From JALZMG01 sp963844175 (GTDB lineage: Bacteria; Actinomycetota; Acidimicrobiia; Acidimicrobiales; Ilumatobacteraceae): 64,000 nucleotides of DNA. Both the position numbers and the translations under genes were made by a program. Below, one piece after another: positions 1 to 8,079 of this stretch; position 1 is the stretch's first letter, and each line of letters begins with the position of its first letter. The notes beneath the pieces were generated by a model. That model was given only the letters and a program-made list of their open reading frames with translations, made no database searches and was not told the DNA's origin. The stretch covers positions 62,001 through 126,000 of the forward strand of contig CAWJNE010000012.1 in the NCBI GenBank assembly GCA_963844175.1, in the 5' to 3' direction.

Positions 1-1
1 G

Positions 2-1078
2 GAGGAGGCCATCGACGACGCCGGCGCGGGCCTGCGGGCGTGGCGCGTGCTGTACACGTCCACGACCCCCGACGGCACGCCGATCGCCGTCTCGGGGGTC
101 ATCGTGGCGCCCGACGGCACTCCGCCCGCCGGCGGTTGGCCGGTCGTCGCCTGGGCGCACGGGACGACGGGAGTCGACCGCCGGTGCGCGCCGTCGATCG
201 ACTACCCGCAGGGCGGGCTCGAACGCGTCCCCGAGCTCGAGGACCTCGTCGCCGCCGGCACGGTCCTGGCGATCACCGACTACCCGGGGCTGGGCACACC
301 GGGACCGCACCCGTACCTCGTGGGTGAGAGCGAAGGCCGCGCCGTCCTCGACAGCATCCGGGCTGCTGGCGCGCTGCTCGGCGACGACGTGGCGGCGGAG
401 CAGGCGGCGATCTACGGCCACTCGCAAGGCGGCCACGCCGCCGTGTGGGCCGACCAGATCAGCGCCTCGTACGCCCCCGAGCTGCGCCTCGCCGGGGTCG
501 CCGCAATGGCGCCGCCGACCGACCTCGGCGTGCTGCTCGACGACGACGTGTCCGAGCCGGCCGGGATCGTGCTCGCTGCGTTGGCCATCTCGGCGTGGTC
601 GGACTACTACCCGGACACCGCCGTCGACACCATCGTCGAGCCGATCGCCCGGCCGTTCGTGGACGACATCGGCGACAAGTGCATCGCCACGACCGACCAG
701 GGGTTCACCGACATCCCGGACGTGGCGGCCCTCGAGGCGACGTTCCTGTCGAGCGACCCGGCGACCGCACCCGGCTGGTCCGAGCGCCTCCGCCAGAACG
801 CGCCGGGCGACGTCGCCACGGCGGTCCCGCTGCTCGTGGCCCAGGGCCTCACCGACACGTTGGTCCGCCCGGAGGTCACCGAGCAGTACGTGCGGGACCA
901 ATGTGCGGCCGGCGCGTCGATCCAGTTCGACACGTACCCGGAGACCGGCCACTTCGCCGTGCGCACGGTCGCTGCGCCGATGGTCCGGGACTGGCTGCTG
1001 GCCCGCCTCAACGGCGAACCCGCCGGGTCAGGCTGCACGACGACCGAGCAGCCGGCCCCGCCCGCCGGCGGCGACTGA
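2..1078 (+). CDS. Secretory-lipase-type alpha/beta hydrolase (5' truncated)
   Basis: The frame is open from the window edge (first full codon at base 2), so the N-terminus, with any signal peptide, lies outside. A GTG at base 47 is only an internal start candidate: the residues before it (AWRVLYTSTTPDG) match the usual N-terminal strand of secreted actinobacterial lipases. The nucleophile elbow GHSQGG has its serine codon at 422-424. Later GLTDTLVRP and YPETGHF supply the likely catalytic Asp and His. The family hydrolyses triacylglycerols or other carboxylic esters outside the cell. The C-terminus is short and proline-rich. The convergent downstream gene ends 30 bases away. The exact substrate cannot be read from sequence. 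Confidence 0.8.
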   Translation, partial: EEAIDDAGAGLRAWRVLYTSTTPDGTPIAVSGVIVAPDGTPPAGGWPVVAWAHGTTGVDRRCAPSIDYPQGGLERVPELEDLVAAGTVLAITDYPGLGTPGPHPYLVGESEGRAVLDSIRAAGALLGDDVAAEQAAIYGHSQGGHAAVWADQISASYAPELRLAGVAAMAPPTDLGVLLDDDVSEPAGIVLAALAISAWSDYYPDTAVDTIVEPIARPFVDDIGDKCIATTDQGFTDIPDVAALEATFLSSDPATAPGWSERLRQNAPGDVATAVPLLVAQGLTDTLVRPEVTEQYVRDQCAAGASIQFDTYPETGHFAVRTVAAPMVRDWLLARLNGEPAGSGCTTTEQPAPPAGGD

Positions 1079-1108
1079 GCTCCCCGACGACACCGCCGCA
1101 CGTCGGGA

Positions 1109-1909
1109 TCAGGCCGGCGGCGCCGCACCGGCGGTGGCCAGCGCGTCGGCCGCCGACGTGCCCGGCATGATCTCCGGCATGCACCAGGTCGCACCGGCTG
1201 CGGCGAGCGCCGATGGATCCGGGTGCACCCCACCGACCAACACCACGTCGATCGCACCGGCCGTCAGCTCACCCGCATCCAGCGCTGCCGTCACGTGCTC
1301 GGGCGCCCACACGTCGACGCCGACCAGCGCCAGCCCGTCCAGCCCATGGCGACGCACCCGGCGCGGCCCTGCTCGCAACCCGGTCAGCCCGGCGATCCAG
1401 ATCGGCACACGCGGCCGTTGCACCCCGGCCGCCGTCGTCACCCGCCCGCCGGCGCCCGGGACGGTGAGCCCGGCGAGCATCGGCTCCAGCAGCTCGAGCC
1501 CGGCGTCGAGGGCGGCGGCACGGGCGCGATCGTCGACCGCCGGCTCGTCGAACGCCGAGTACTCCCCGTAGCTGTCGACGCCGAGCCCGAGGCCGAGCAC
1601 CATCCGCCCGCCCGACAACCGGTCGAGCGACGTCGTCGCCTGGGCCACGAGCTGCGGTCGGCGCCGCGGCAGCGCCACGACCATCGTGCCGATCCGCACC
1701 CGCTGCGTCGCGCCGGCGATCGCCGCCAGCGTCACGAACGGATCGGCGAACGGCGCCGCCGTCCGGTTCCACAGGTGATCCCACACGAAGATCCCGTCCC
1801 AGCCGGACTCCTCGGCCGCGGCCGCGACGTCGGCGAGCGCACGCGGCTCGGCGAGCTCTCCCGACAGCGACACCGACAGACCCCAGAGCACTCGGCGAAC
1901 GTAGACCAT
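1109..1909 (-). CDS. LLM-class flavin-dependent oxidoreductase
   Basis: The 266-residue protein has the TIM-barrel pattern of luciferase-like monooxygenases. It starts LWGLSVSLSGE, then GWDGIFVWDHLW, TQRVRIGTMVVALPRRRPQ and GRMVLGLGLG, the usual order of beta-strands and the flavin/F420 phosphate-binding segment. It is slightly short for the family (about 280-340 residues). Such enzymes use reduced FMN or F420 and the substrate is unknown. The ATG start is 55 bases from the divergent diiron-protein gene, so the two may share a promoter region. Confidence 0.8.
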   Translation of the reverse strand: MVYVRRVLWGLSVSLSGELAEPRALADVAAAAEESGWDGIFVWDHLWNRTAAPFADPFVTLAAIAGATQRVRIGTMVVALPRRRPQLVAQATTSLDRLSGGRMVLGLGLGVDSYGEYSAFDEPAVDDRARAAALDAGLELLEPMLAGLTVPGAGGRVTTAAGVQRPRVPIWIAGLTGLRAGPRRVRRHGLDGLALVGVDVWAPEHVTAALDAGELTAGAIDVVLVGGVHPDPSALAAAGATWCMPEIMPGTSAADALATAGAAPPA

Positions 1910-1963
1910 GCGCGTCCGTGGTCCGACGGATCGGTGCTACGTCTCGGCGTCTACGGTGAGCTC

Positions 1964-3070
1964 ATGACGCAGGCCGAGACGCCCGTCGGGCTGCCCGAGG
2001 CGCACGTCGTGCGGGAGACCATCAAGCTCATCGACGACCACGCGCCCAGCATCTACACGTGGGACTACGCCCGCCAGCGCCAGCAGCTGGTCTCGCTGTA
2101 CGACAAGGCCAACGCGTCGCAGTGGAACAGCGTGACCGAGCTCGACTGGGACACCGACGTCGACGCCGAGGAGCTGGCCCGGTCGCAGGACACGCCGGTG
2201 CTCCAGCTCGTGCGCGCCGCCGCCGAGGTCCCGGGATCGCCGCTGGCCTCTTGGTCGCAGCGTGAGTTCGACCAACTGGCCCTCGAGCTGTTGCGGGCCA
2301 GCCTGAGCCAGTTCATGCACGGTGAGCAGGGGGCCATGCTCGTCGCCGCCAAGATCGTCGAGACCGTCCCGTGGATCGACGCCAAGTACTACGCCGCCAC
2401 CCAGACGATGGACGAAGCCCGCCACACCGAGGTCTTCGCCCGCTACCTGCACAGCAAGCTCGGCGAGCCGTACCGCATGGGGCCGGACCTGGAGGCGCAG
2501 ATCACCGCGCTGCTGGAGGACGCACGGTGGGACATCGCCTACCTCGGGATGCAGATCGTCATCGAGAGCCTCGCCCTCGCCGCGTTCGGTGACCTGCTGC
2601 GGCGCACGGACGAACCGCTGCTGCACAAGCTCCTGCGCTACGTCATGGCCGACGAGGCCCGCCACGTCGCCTTCGGCGTGCTCACGCTCGGTGAGCTGTA
2701 CCAGGGGCTCAGCTCGGCCGAGCTCAAGGAGCGCCAGGAGTTCCTGCTCAACGCCACGCAGCGCAGCCGCAACCGGTCGCTCAACGCCGAGGTGTGGGAG
2801 CGCATGGGCACGACGTTCGACGCCGTGTGGCCATCGATCCAGGAGGCCCGGGGGCGCACCGGCGTCAGCCCGACCGGCTCGTTCCAGCGCGGGTTCTTCG
2901 CCAAGCTGGTCCCCAACGTCCGCAAGCTCGGCCTGCTCGACGCCAACGACGGCTACCTGCGCCGCCGGTGGGCCGACGTCGGCCTGCTGCAGTTCGAGTT
3001 CGCCGACGACACGGCGTCGGACTACGAGTCCTACGACGCCGTCGCCCACGACCGCGCCGGAACGCGATGA
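1964..3070 (+). CDS. Ferritin-like diiron protein (AurF/R2-like)
   Basis: The 368-residue, mostly helical protein has two DEARH motifs (E151/H154 and E231/H234) with the EXXH spacing of non-haem diiron carboxylate proteins. Upstream acidic helices around residues 75-125 could supply the remaining ligands. In this fold class (AurF N-oxygenase, R2-like oxidases, fatty-acid desaturase relatives) the diiron site activates oxygen for hydroxylation, N-oxygenation or desaturation. The ATG at 1964 was chosen over the much longer open frame because homology-like sequence starts there. Its TGA stop is the first base triplet of a perfect 17-bp hairpin that probably ends transcription. The substrate is not evident. 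Confidence 0.75.
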   Translation: MTQAETPVGLPEAHVVRETIKLIDDHAPSIYTWDYARQRQQLVSLYDKANASQWNSVTELDWDTDVDAEELARSQDTPVLQLVRAAAEVPGSPLASWSQREFDQLALELLRASLSQFMHGEQGAMLVAAKIVETVPWIDAKYYAATQTMDEARHTEVFARYLHSKLGEPYRMGPDLEAQITALLEDARWDIAYLGMQIVIESLALAAFGDLLRRTDEPLLHKLLRYVMADEARHVAFGVLTLGELYQGLSSAELKERQEFLLNATQRSRNRSLNAEVWERMGTTFDAVWPSIQEARGRTGVSPTGSFQRGFFAKLVPNVRKLGLLDANDGYLRRRWADVGLLQFEFADDTASDYESYDAVAHDRAGTR

Positions 3071-3102
3071 GCGGTGAGGGGACCTGGTCCCCTCACCGCT
3101 CA
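3068..3102. terminator. Family A palindrome, probable bidirectional terminator
   Basis: Two perfect 17-base arms (3068-3084 and 3086-3102, TGAGCGGTGAGGGGACC and its complement) are separated by one T. The first arm begins with the stop codon of the diiron gene. It lies between two convergent genes and has no T-tract. The same core recurs at 18617, 32388 and 62225. Confidence 0.65.
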
Positions 3103-3135
3103 CCTCAGCGGGGTGTCTCGCCGCCCCGCGATCGC

Positions 3136-4368
3136 TCACCCGTCAGTCAGCGCCGGCACCTCGACGACGATGAACTCGTTGTCGTCGGCGAAGTCGGGAT
3201 TGCGGCCCCGGTTGGGGAAGTTGTTGTCGCACCCGACGAGCACCTCGTCCTTGCTGATCACTCGGATCGCCTCCACCGATTCGCAGGCCACGCCGAACGG
3301 GTCGCCGATGCGGACGTCGCCTGGGCGGATCGCCGGGAGGGAGACGCCGTCGGGATCCGGGATGGCGGCCAGGTCGAGGACCTGGCGCTTGACCAGGCTG
3401 CCGTCGGGGCCGCTGTCCCGCAGGTCGACGACGTAGGCGCGACGGTCCAACGGAGCGCCGGTCACCCCACTGTCGCCGTCGCGCTCCACGACGAGCAGCC
3501 GGTGCGGGTCGAGGGGGGCGACGTCGGCCACGAGCGGCGTGCTCGGATCGACTCGGTAGTCCCACTGTCGGCCGGTGAACTCGCCGCGATGGGTGTCGTA
3601 CTCGAACATGATCCGGCGCGTCGACGCCGGGCCATCGGCCACGGTGGCGCCTTCGAGGATCGGGTACAGGTGCTTGCCGGAGCTACCCATTCCTTCCAGC
3701 CCTCGGCTGTTGGGCTGCGTGGCAGTGGCGCCGCCGAGGAACGGGTTGTTCGGCGACTTGAGGTCTCCCGGCAGCGGGATCGGCGGCTCGAGCAGGGTGC
3801 CGTCGTCGTCGAAGTGCAGGATCCACGGTCCGAACTCGTCACCGACCCACAGATCGCCCTCCGGGCTGACCTGCAGGGATTCGGGGTCGATGTCGCCACC
3901 GGTGAGCAGGCGGTCGGGCGTGTTCTCGTTGACGATCGGGAAGCCGATCACGTGGTTCGGATCGCGGAACGAGATGAAGTCGCCGACTTCCACGCCACCC
4001 GTGTCGTCGTCGGCGGTCTTGAAATCGATGCGCAGGGTGTAGGCGCGGATCAGGAAGTCGACCGAGTTGGCCTTGGCGCCGAAGCCGTTGTCCGGCATCG
4101 CCAGCCACTCGCCGTGGCGGCCCTCGACGAGCGCCGAGAAGCCCTCGACGGGCTGGCTCGGCGTCGGGAACGTGATGCCGTTCTGCGGGCCGGTGTAGAA
4201 GTTGCCCGACGTCGGGCCGGGCGCGTACGTGTTGACGTCGAGCACGGCGCGACCGAGCAGGCGCGGTGGTCCGTCGTCAGGCGTGGCCGCGGCGACGACG
4301 CCGGGCACCAGCGCGGCCACGACGGCCAACCCGGTGACGCGAGCCAGGGTTGAGCGGGTTCCGGTCAT
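3136..4368 (-). CDS. Secreted esterase-like-phytase family protein
   Basis: The 410-residue protein has an N-terminal signal peptide (MTGTRSTLARVTGLAVVAAL, cleaved near VAAA). The body matches the 'esterase-like activity of phytase' beta-propeller-type family: EGFSALVEG, GEWLAMPDNGFGAKAN, GDLWVGDEFGPWILHFD, SRGLEGMGSSG and VGCDNNFPNRGRNP. The start at 4368 is preferred over the longer open frame because AAAGGA lies eight bases upstream and the signal peptide follows directly. It is probably extracellular or wall-associated and may act on phosphate esters or other esters. The true activity of this family is poorly defined. It converges on the diiron gene with a hairpin between. Confidence 0.8.
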   Translation of the reverse strand: MTGTRSTLARVTGLAVVAALVPGVVAAATPDDGPPRLLGRAVLDVNTYAPGPTSGNFYTGPQNGITFPTPSQPVEGFSALVEGRHGEWLAMPDNGFGAKANSVDFLIRAYTLRIDFKTADDDTGGVEVGDFISFRDPNHVIGFPIVNENTPDRLLTGGDIDPESLQVSPEGDLWVGDEFGPWILHFDDDGTLLEPPIPLPGDLKSPNNPFLGGATATQPNSRGLEGMGSSGKHLYPILEGATVADGPASTRRIMFEYDTHRGEFTGRQWDYRVDPSTPLVADVAPLDPHRLLVVERDGDSGVTGAPLDRRAYVVDLRDSGPDGSLVKRQVLDLAAIPDPDGVSLPAIRPGDVRIGDPFGVACESVEAIRVISKDEVLVGCDNNFPNRGRNPDFADDNEFIVVEVPALTDG

Positions 4369-4557
4369 GAGCGGGTTCCTTTCCCTCGATCCCCGCGGTG
4401 GGGACGGACCGATGGTCCACCGTCCGGTGTCCCGGGCGCCTGAGGAGGCGATCCCGTCCCTGCCCGAACCCATCCCGGCCGTCGACGGGACTCCAGTACC
4501 ATCCGCCCGGGAAACCGGGTGCCGTACGTTCGGTGGAGGGCTCGGGAGGGATGCGGG

Positions 4558-6531
4558 ATGCAGCACGTCGTCGTGAAGCGGCGGATCGCCGTGGCGCTCT
4601 CACTGGCGGTGGTCGCCGCCGGCGTCGCCTTCGTCCTCACGTTGCGGGCCAACGGTGCGGCGCCCCAGGGTCAGAACTGGTGGCTCGTGTGCTGGCTGAC
4701 GATGGCCGCCGGTTACGGCAGCGCTGGCGCCGCCTTGATCTGGTGGCCGGCTCGTCGGCGCGTGGCGATCTGCTTCCTCGTCATCGCCGCATCGGCCTTG
4801 CTGACCGCGATCGCGGTGCAGTACCGGGGTTACGTGACCGCCAACGGCGGGTTGCCGCCGTGGCCGCGGCTGGCCGATCTGGACGACTGGTCGCGCCCCC
4901 TGCTGGGTGGGATCTTGGCGGCGGTCGTGCCGTGGGAGTTGCTCCCCGCGCATCGACGGCACGAGCGGTGGATCGTCACGCTGCGCACGGTCGGTTTCGT
5001 CGCCCTGGTCGGACTGGTCGTCACCGCGGTCCTCGAAGGTCCGGATCTGCTGGAGCGGATCTGCGCCTGGGTCGTGTGCATCGTCGCCACCGCAGCGACG
5101 GCGACGCTCGCTCGGCACTGGTGGCGCAACGATCGCGCGTCGGGCGACCTGCTCCCCGCGTGGCTGCTGGCCAGCGCCGTCGCCGGCTGGCTGGCCGTGG
5201 TGCCGGATCTCTCGGACATCGCCGACTGGCGGCTGCCCGGCCGGGACGTCGTCACCCCGATGTTGTTCCTCGCCACGGTCCCGCTGCTCGTGGCCGGCAC
5301 CGTCATCGAACTGGTCCGCCGATCCCCCGGCAGCCGAACCGTCCACCGCGTCGTCGAGTGGGCGACCCTGGCCGGCGGCATCGTCGTCATCTACACGGCC
5401 CTCGTCGCCGGGCTCGGTCAGCTCGTCGGCGGGAGCGGACCGACCTGGTTCCTGGTCGCCTCGACGGGAGCCATCGCCATCGCCCTCGAGCCGGTGCGCC
5501 GGCGGATCCGCCGGCTCGCCGACGGCCTGGTCTACGGCCTGCGCGACGACCCGCTCGTCGCCGTGCAGCACGTGGTCGACCGAGTGGGATCGGGGGGCGG
5601 CGCCGACCTGCTGCCGGACCTGGCCACGACGTTGCAGCGTGAGTTGCGGATGGACGCCGTCGCCATCGACGTCCGCCGTGACGACGACTGGCAGCGGGTC
5701 GCTACCTGCGGCGGGCCGACGCCACACACCCGCGAGGTGCTGCTGCGCCACCGCGACGAGGTCGTCGGTCGCCTCGTCGTCGGTTGGGCGCAGGGTCCGA
5801 CGTTGCGCCCGCAGGACGACGCGGCGCTGGTGCAACTGGCCGGTCCGCTCACCCTCGCCGTGCGATGGGTCGGCCTCAGCGAGGACCTGCACCGTTCGAA
5901 CATGGCCACGGTGCTGGCCCGCGAGGAGGAGCGGCGGCGCTTGAACCGCGACCTGCACGACGGGCTCGGACCAGCCCTGACGGGCGTCTCGCTCGGGTTG
6001 CGCACCGCCGTGGGGCGCGTCGCCGCCCGTGGCGGCCCCGAGCTGGTTCCGACGACTGCACTGCTGGATCGACTGGCCGACGAGGTCGATGCGACCGTCA
6101 CCGATCTGCGACGCATCGTGCGCGACCTGCGCCCGACGGCGCTCGACCAGCTCGGGCTGATGGAGGCGCTCACTGAGTTCGTCCGCAAGTACAACGACGA
6201 CCTGGAGATCCACCTGGTGCTGCCCGAGGCTCCGGTGGCGCTCCCGGCCGCCGTCGAGGTCGCCACGTATCGAATCGTGACGGAGGCGGTGACCAACGTC
6301 GTTCGCCACGCCGGCGCTTCGCGGTGCTGCCTGAGCATCACCGCCGGTACGACCGTCGGGATCGACGTCGTCGACGACGGCGTCGGCACGGACGGCCAGG
6401 CGCGCTCGCCAGGCATCGGATTGCTGGCGATGCGCGAGCGAGCGGCCGAGCTCGGCGGGTGCGTCGACCTGCGATCCATCCGCCCGCACGGGACCCACCT
6501 CCACGTCGAGCTGCCGGTGGTCCCATCGTGA
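4558..6531 (+). CDS. Membrane sensor histidine kinase, NarL-type (HisKA_3)
   Basis: The 657-residue protein has about eight or nine hydrophobic helices in residues 7-315, a GAF-like linker (about 335-440), then the HisKA_3 dimerisation motif NRDLHDGLGPALTG with phospho-accepting H467. The HATPase N box (TNVVRHAGA) and G1 box (DVVDDGVGTDG) follow. ATG at 4558 follows GGGAGGG and is preferred to the in-frame ATG 39 bases earlier. Its TGA overlaps the GTG of the response regulator, so the pair is translationally coupled. The stimulus is probably sensed in the membrane and is unknown. Confidence 0.92.
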   Translation: MQHVVVKRRIAVALSLAVVAAGVAFVLTLRANGAAPQGQNWWLVCWLTMAAGYGSAGAALIWWPARRRVAICFLVIAASALLTAIAVQYRGYVTANGGLPPWPRLADLDDWSRPLLGGILAAVVPWELLPAHRRHERWIVTLRTVGFVALVGLVVTAVLEGPDLLERICAWVVCIVATAATATLARHWWRNDRASGDLLPAWLLASAVAGWLAVVPDLSDIADWRLPGRDVVTPMLFLATVPLLVAGTVIELVRRSPGSRTVHRVVEWATLAGGIVVIYTALVAGLGQLVGGSGPTWFLVASTGAIAIALEPVRRRIRRLADGLVYGLRDDPLVAVQHVVDRVGSGGGADLLPDLATTLQRELRMDAVAIDVRRDDDWQRVATCGGPTPHTREVLLRHRDEVVGRLVVGWAQGPTLRPQDDAALVQLAGPLTLAVRWVGLSEDLHRSNMATVLAREEERRRLNRDLHDGLGPALTGVSLGLRTAVGRVAARGGPELVPTTALLDRLADEVDATVTDLRRIVRDLRPTALDQLGLMEALTEFVRKYNDDLEIHLVLPEAPVALPAAVEVATYRIVTEAVTNVVRHAGASRCCLSITAGTTVGIDVVDDGVGTDGQARSPGIGLLAMRERAAELGGCVDLRSIRPHGTHLHVELPVVPS

Positions 6532-7190
6532 CCGGAACCGGTCCGCCGCTGCGCGTCGCCATCGTCGACGACCACCCGATGTTCCGGATGGGGCTGGCGG
6601 TCGCCATCGCCGACATGGTCGGCATCGAGCTGGTCGGCGAGGCGGAGACGGCGGACGCCGTGCCGGCGCTCATCACGGCGACAGCGCCCGACGTGGTGCT
6701 GCTCGACGTGCGGCTCGGCGACGGCTCGGGGCTCGAGGTCAACCGGTGGCTGCAGGCCGAACACTGCCAGGTCAGGGTGGTCATGCTGACGATGTCCGAC
6801 GACGGCGACACCGTGCGCACGGCGTTGCGGGACGGGGCGTCCGGCTACCTCGTGAAGGGGGCCGGGCCCGAGCGGCTCGAGCATGCGGTGCGAGTGGCCG
6901 CCGCCGGGGACGTCGTGATCGACCACGACCTGATCGCCGCGGTCAGTGCTCCGCCCCAGCCGCATGGCCGCCGCACCGACGGGCCGCTCTCCGGACTCAC
7001 CGAGCGCGAGATCGAGGTGCTCGGGCTGGTCGCCAACGGCGATGACAACCGTGCGATCGCCCGCCAGCTCTACCTCAGCCCGAAGACGGTGAGCAACCAC
7101 GTGTCCAACATCCTCACCAAGCTCAACGTCCCCGACCGCCCCCAAGCCATCGTCCTCGCCCGCCGCGCCGGCCTCGGCGACCAGGACTGA
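6528..7190 (+). CDS. NarL/FixJ-family response regulator
   Basis: The 220-residue protein has an N-terminal receiver domain (IVDDHPMFRMG; phospho-accepting Asp60 in LLDVRLGDG; conserved Lys in GYLVKGAG) and a C-terminal LuxR-type helix-turn-helix (LTEREIEVLGLVANG ... SPKTVSNHVSNILTKL). The GTG start overlaps the kinase stop by four bases (GTGA), identifying the partner. Target genes cannot be inferred because no neighbouring operon is on the same strand. A family C repeat begins at its stop codon, followed by a short hairpin before the convergent HAD gene. Confidence 0.95.
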   Translation: MTGTGPPLRVAIVDDHPMFRMGLAVAIADMVGIELVGEAETADAVPALITATAPDVVLLDVRLGDGSGLEVNRWLQAEHCQVRVVMLTMSDDGDTVRTALRDGASGYLVKGAGPERLEHAVRVAAAGDVVIDHDLIAAVSAPPQPHGRRTDGPLSGLTEREIEVLGLVANGDDNRAIARQLYLSPKTVSNHVSNILTKLNVPDRPQAIVLARRAGLGDQD

Positions 7191-7285
7191 TGGCCTCGGG
7201 CGCTCCGAAGACTCCGCTCCTCGGCCTGGGCCGGGCAAGGCCGGCCTCACGCAACGGGCTCACTGCGCTACGAACGCTCGGGAAC
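7189..7285. repeat. Family C dispersed repeat, copy 1
   Basis: This 97-base GC-rich element begins within the TGA stop of the response regulator (GATGGCCTCGGGCGCTCCGA) and ends CGAACGCTCGGGAAC. Its core GGCCGGGCAAGGCCGGCCT is shared with copies at 34707, 39949 and, inverted, 52415. Confidence 0.75.
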
Positions 7286-7300
7286 CCTTTCTGAGAAGGG
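7285..7300. terminator. Short hairpin between convergent genes
   Basis: CCCTTTCTGAGAAGGG folds into a five-pair stem with a short loop, between the ends of the response regulator and HAD genes. There is no T-tract, so the call is tentative. Confidence 0.4.
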
Positions 7301-7331
7301 AAACGACGTCAGATCTGGCGTCGATCTGTTC

Positions 7332-8057
7332 TTACTCGCGGGTGGGGACGGCGGCGGCGGCGAAGTCGGCCATCGACGTGTACCGCCACTCGGGCGCCGT
7401 CGCCGGATCCTTCGGTGGGGCCGTAGCGCCGGCGCCGGTGCGGTCGTGCCGGCGGTGGATCCACACCGAGGGGATCCCGATCTCGGCCGCCGGCTCGTGG
7501 TCGTGGTACAGCGACTCGGCGACGTGCAGCAGCTCGTGCTCCCCGATGCCGAGCCGAGCCACGCCCTGCAGCAGCGCGGCGAACGTGACGGGGCTCGGCT
7601 TGTAGGCCCCGATGTCCTCGGCCGTGAGGACGAGATCGAACTCGACGCCGAGCCGCTCGTTGCTGCCGGCGAACGAGGCGCGGTCGACGTTGGACAGGAT
7701 CACGAGTGCGTACCGCTGCTGCAGCCGGGCGAGCGCCTCCGCCGAGTCGGGGAAGGCCGGCCACCGCGGCACCGAGGCCCCGAAGTCGGTCCGCTCCGCC
7801 GTCGAGGTGGTCACGCCGAAGCGATCCCCCACCCGCTCGAGCACCGTGGCCAGCACGTCCGGGTAGCGCATCGTCGGGTGCTCGGTCTGCACGATCGTCT
7901 CCGTCGCCCCGAACGCGGCCAGCAGGTCTTCGGGAGGAGCGTCGACCCCGTGGCGCTGCGCCCACGGCACCAGCTCGGCCAGGATCCCCGACTCCCAGTC
8001 GATCAATGTGCCGTAGCAGTCGAAGCTCAGCGCCTTGAACCCTGTGACGTCGTCCAC
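7332..8057 (-). CDS. HAD-superfamily hydrolase (haloacid-dehalogenase-like)
   Basis: The 241-residue protein carries HAD motif I (SFDCYGTL, nucleophile Asp13), motif II (VILSNVD), the motif III lysine (GAYKPSP) and a weak motif IV region (HVAESLYHDHEPA). The cap between motifs I and II is type C1 in length. It resembles (S)-2-haloacid dehalogenase or sugar-phosphatase-like members, so it probably hydrolyses a small phosphoester or organohalide. The ATG is 22 bases from the divergent metY start, so control sequences are shared. Confidence 0.85.
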   Translation of the reverse strand: MDDVTGFKALSFDCYGTLIDWESGILAELVPWAQRHGVDAPPEDLLAAFGATETIVQTEHPTMRYPDVLATVLERVGDRFGVTTSTAERTDFGASVPRWPAFPDSAEALARLQQRYALVILSNVDRASFAGSNERLGVEFDLVLTAEDIGAYKPSPVTFAALLQGVARLGIGEHELLHVAESLYHDHEPAAEIGIPSVWIHRRHDRTGAGATAPPKDPATAPEWRYTSMADFAAAAVPTRE

Positions 8058-8079
8058 CCGGCAAACCTAGAGTCGGCTC

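Noticed and set aside
1223..1963. N-terminal extension of the diiron protein
   Set aside because: These codons are antisense to the LLM gene and have no protein character; the ATG at 1964 is the natural start.
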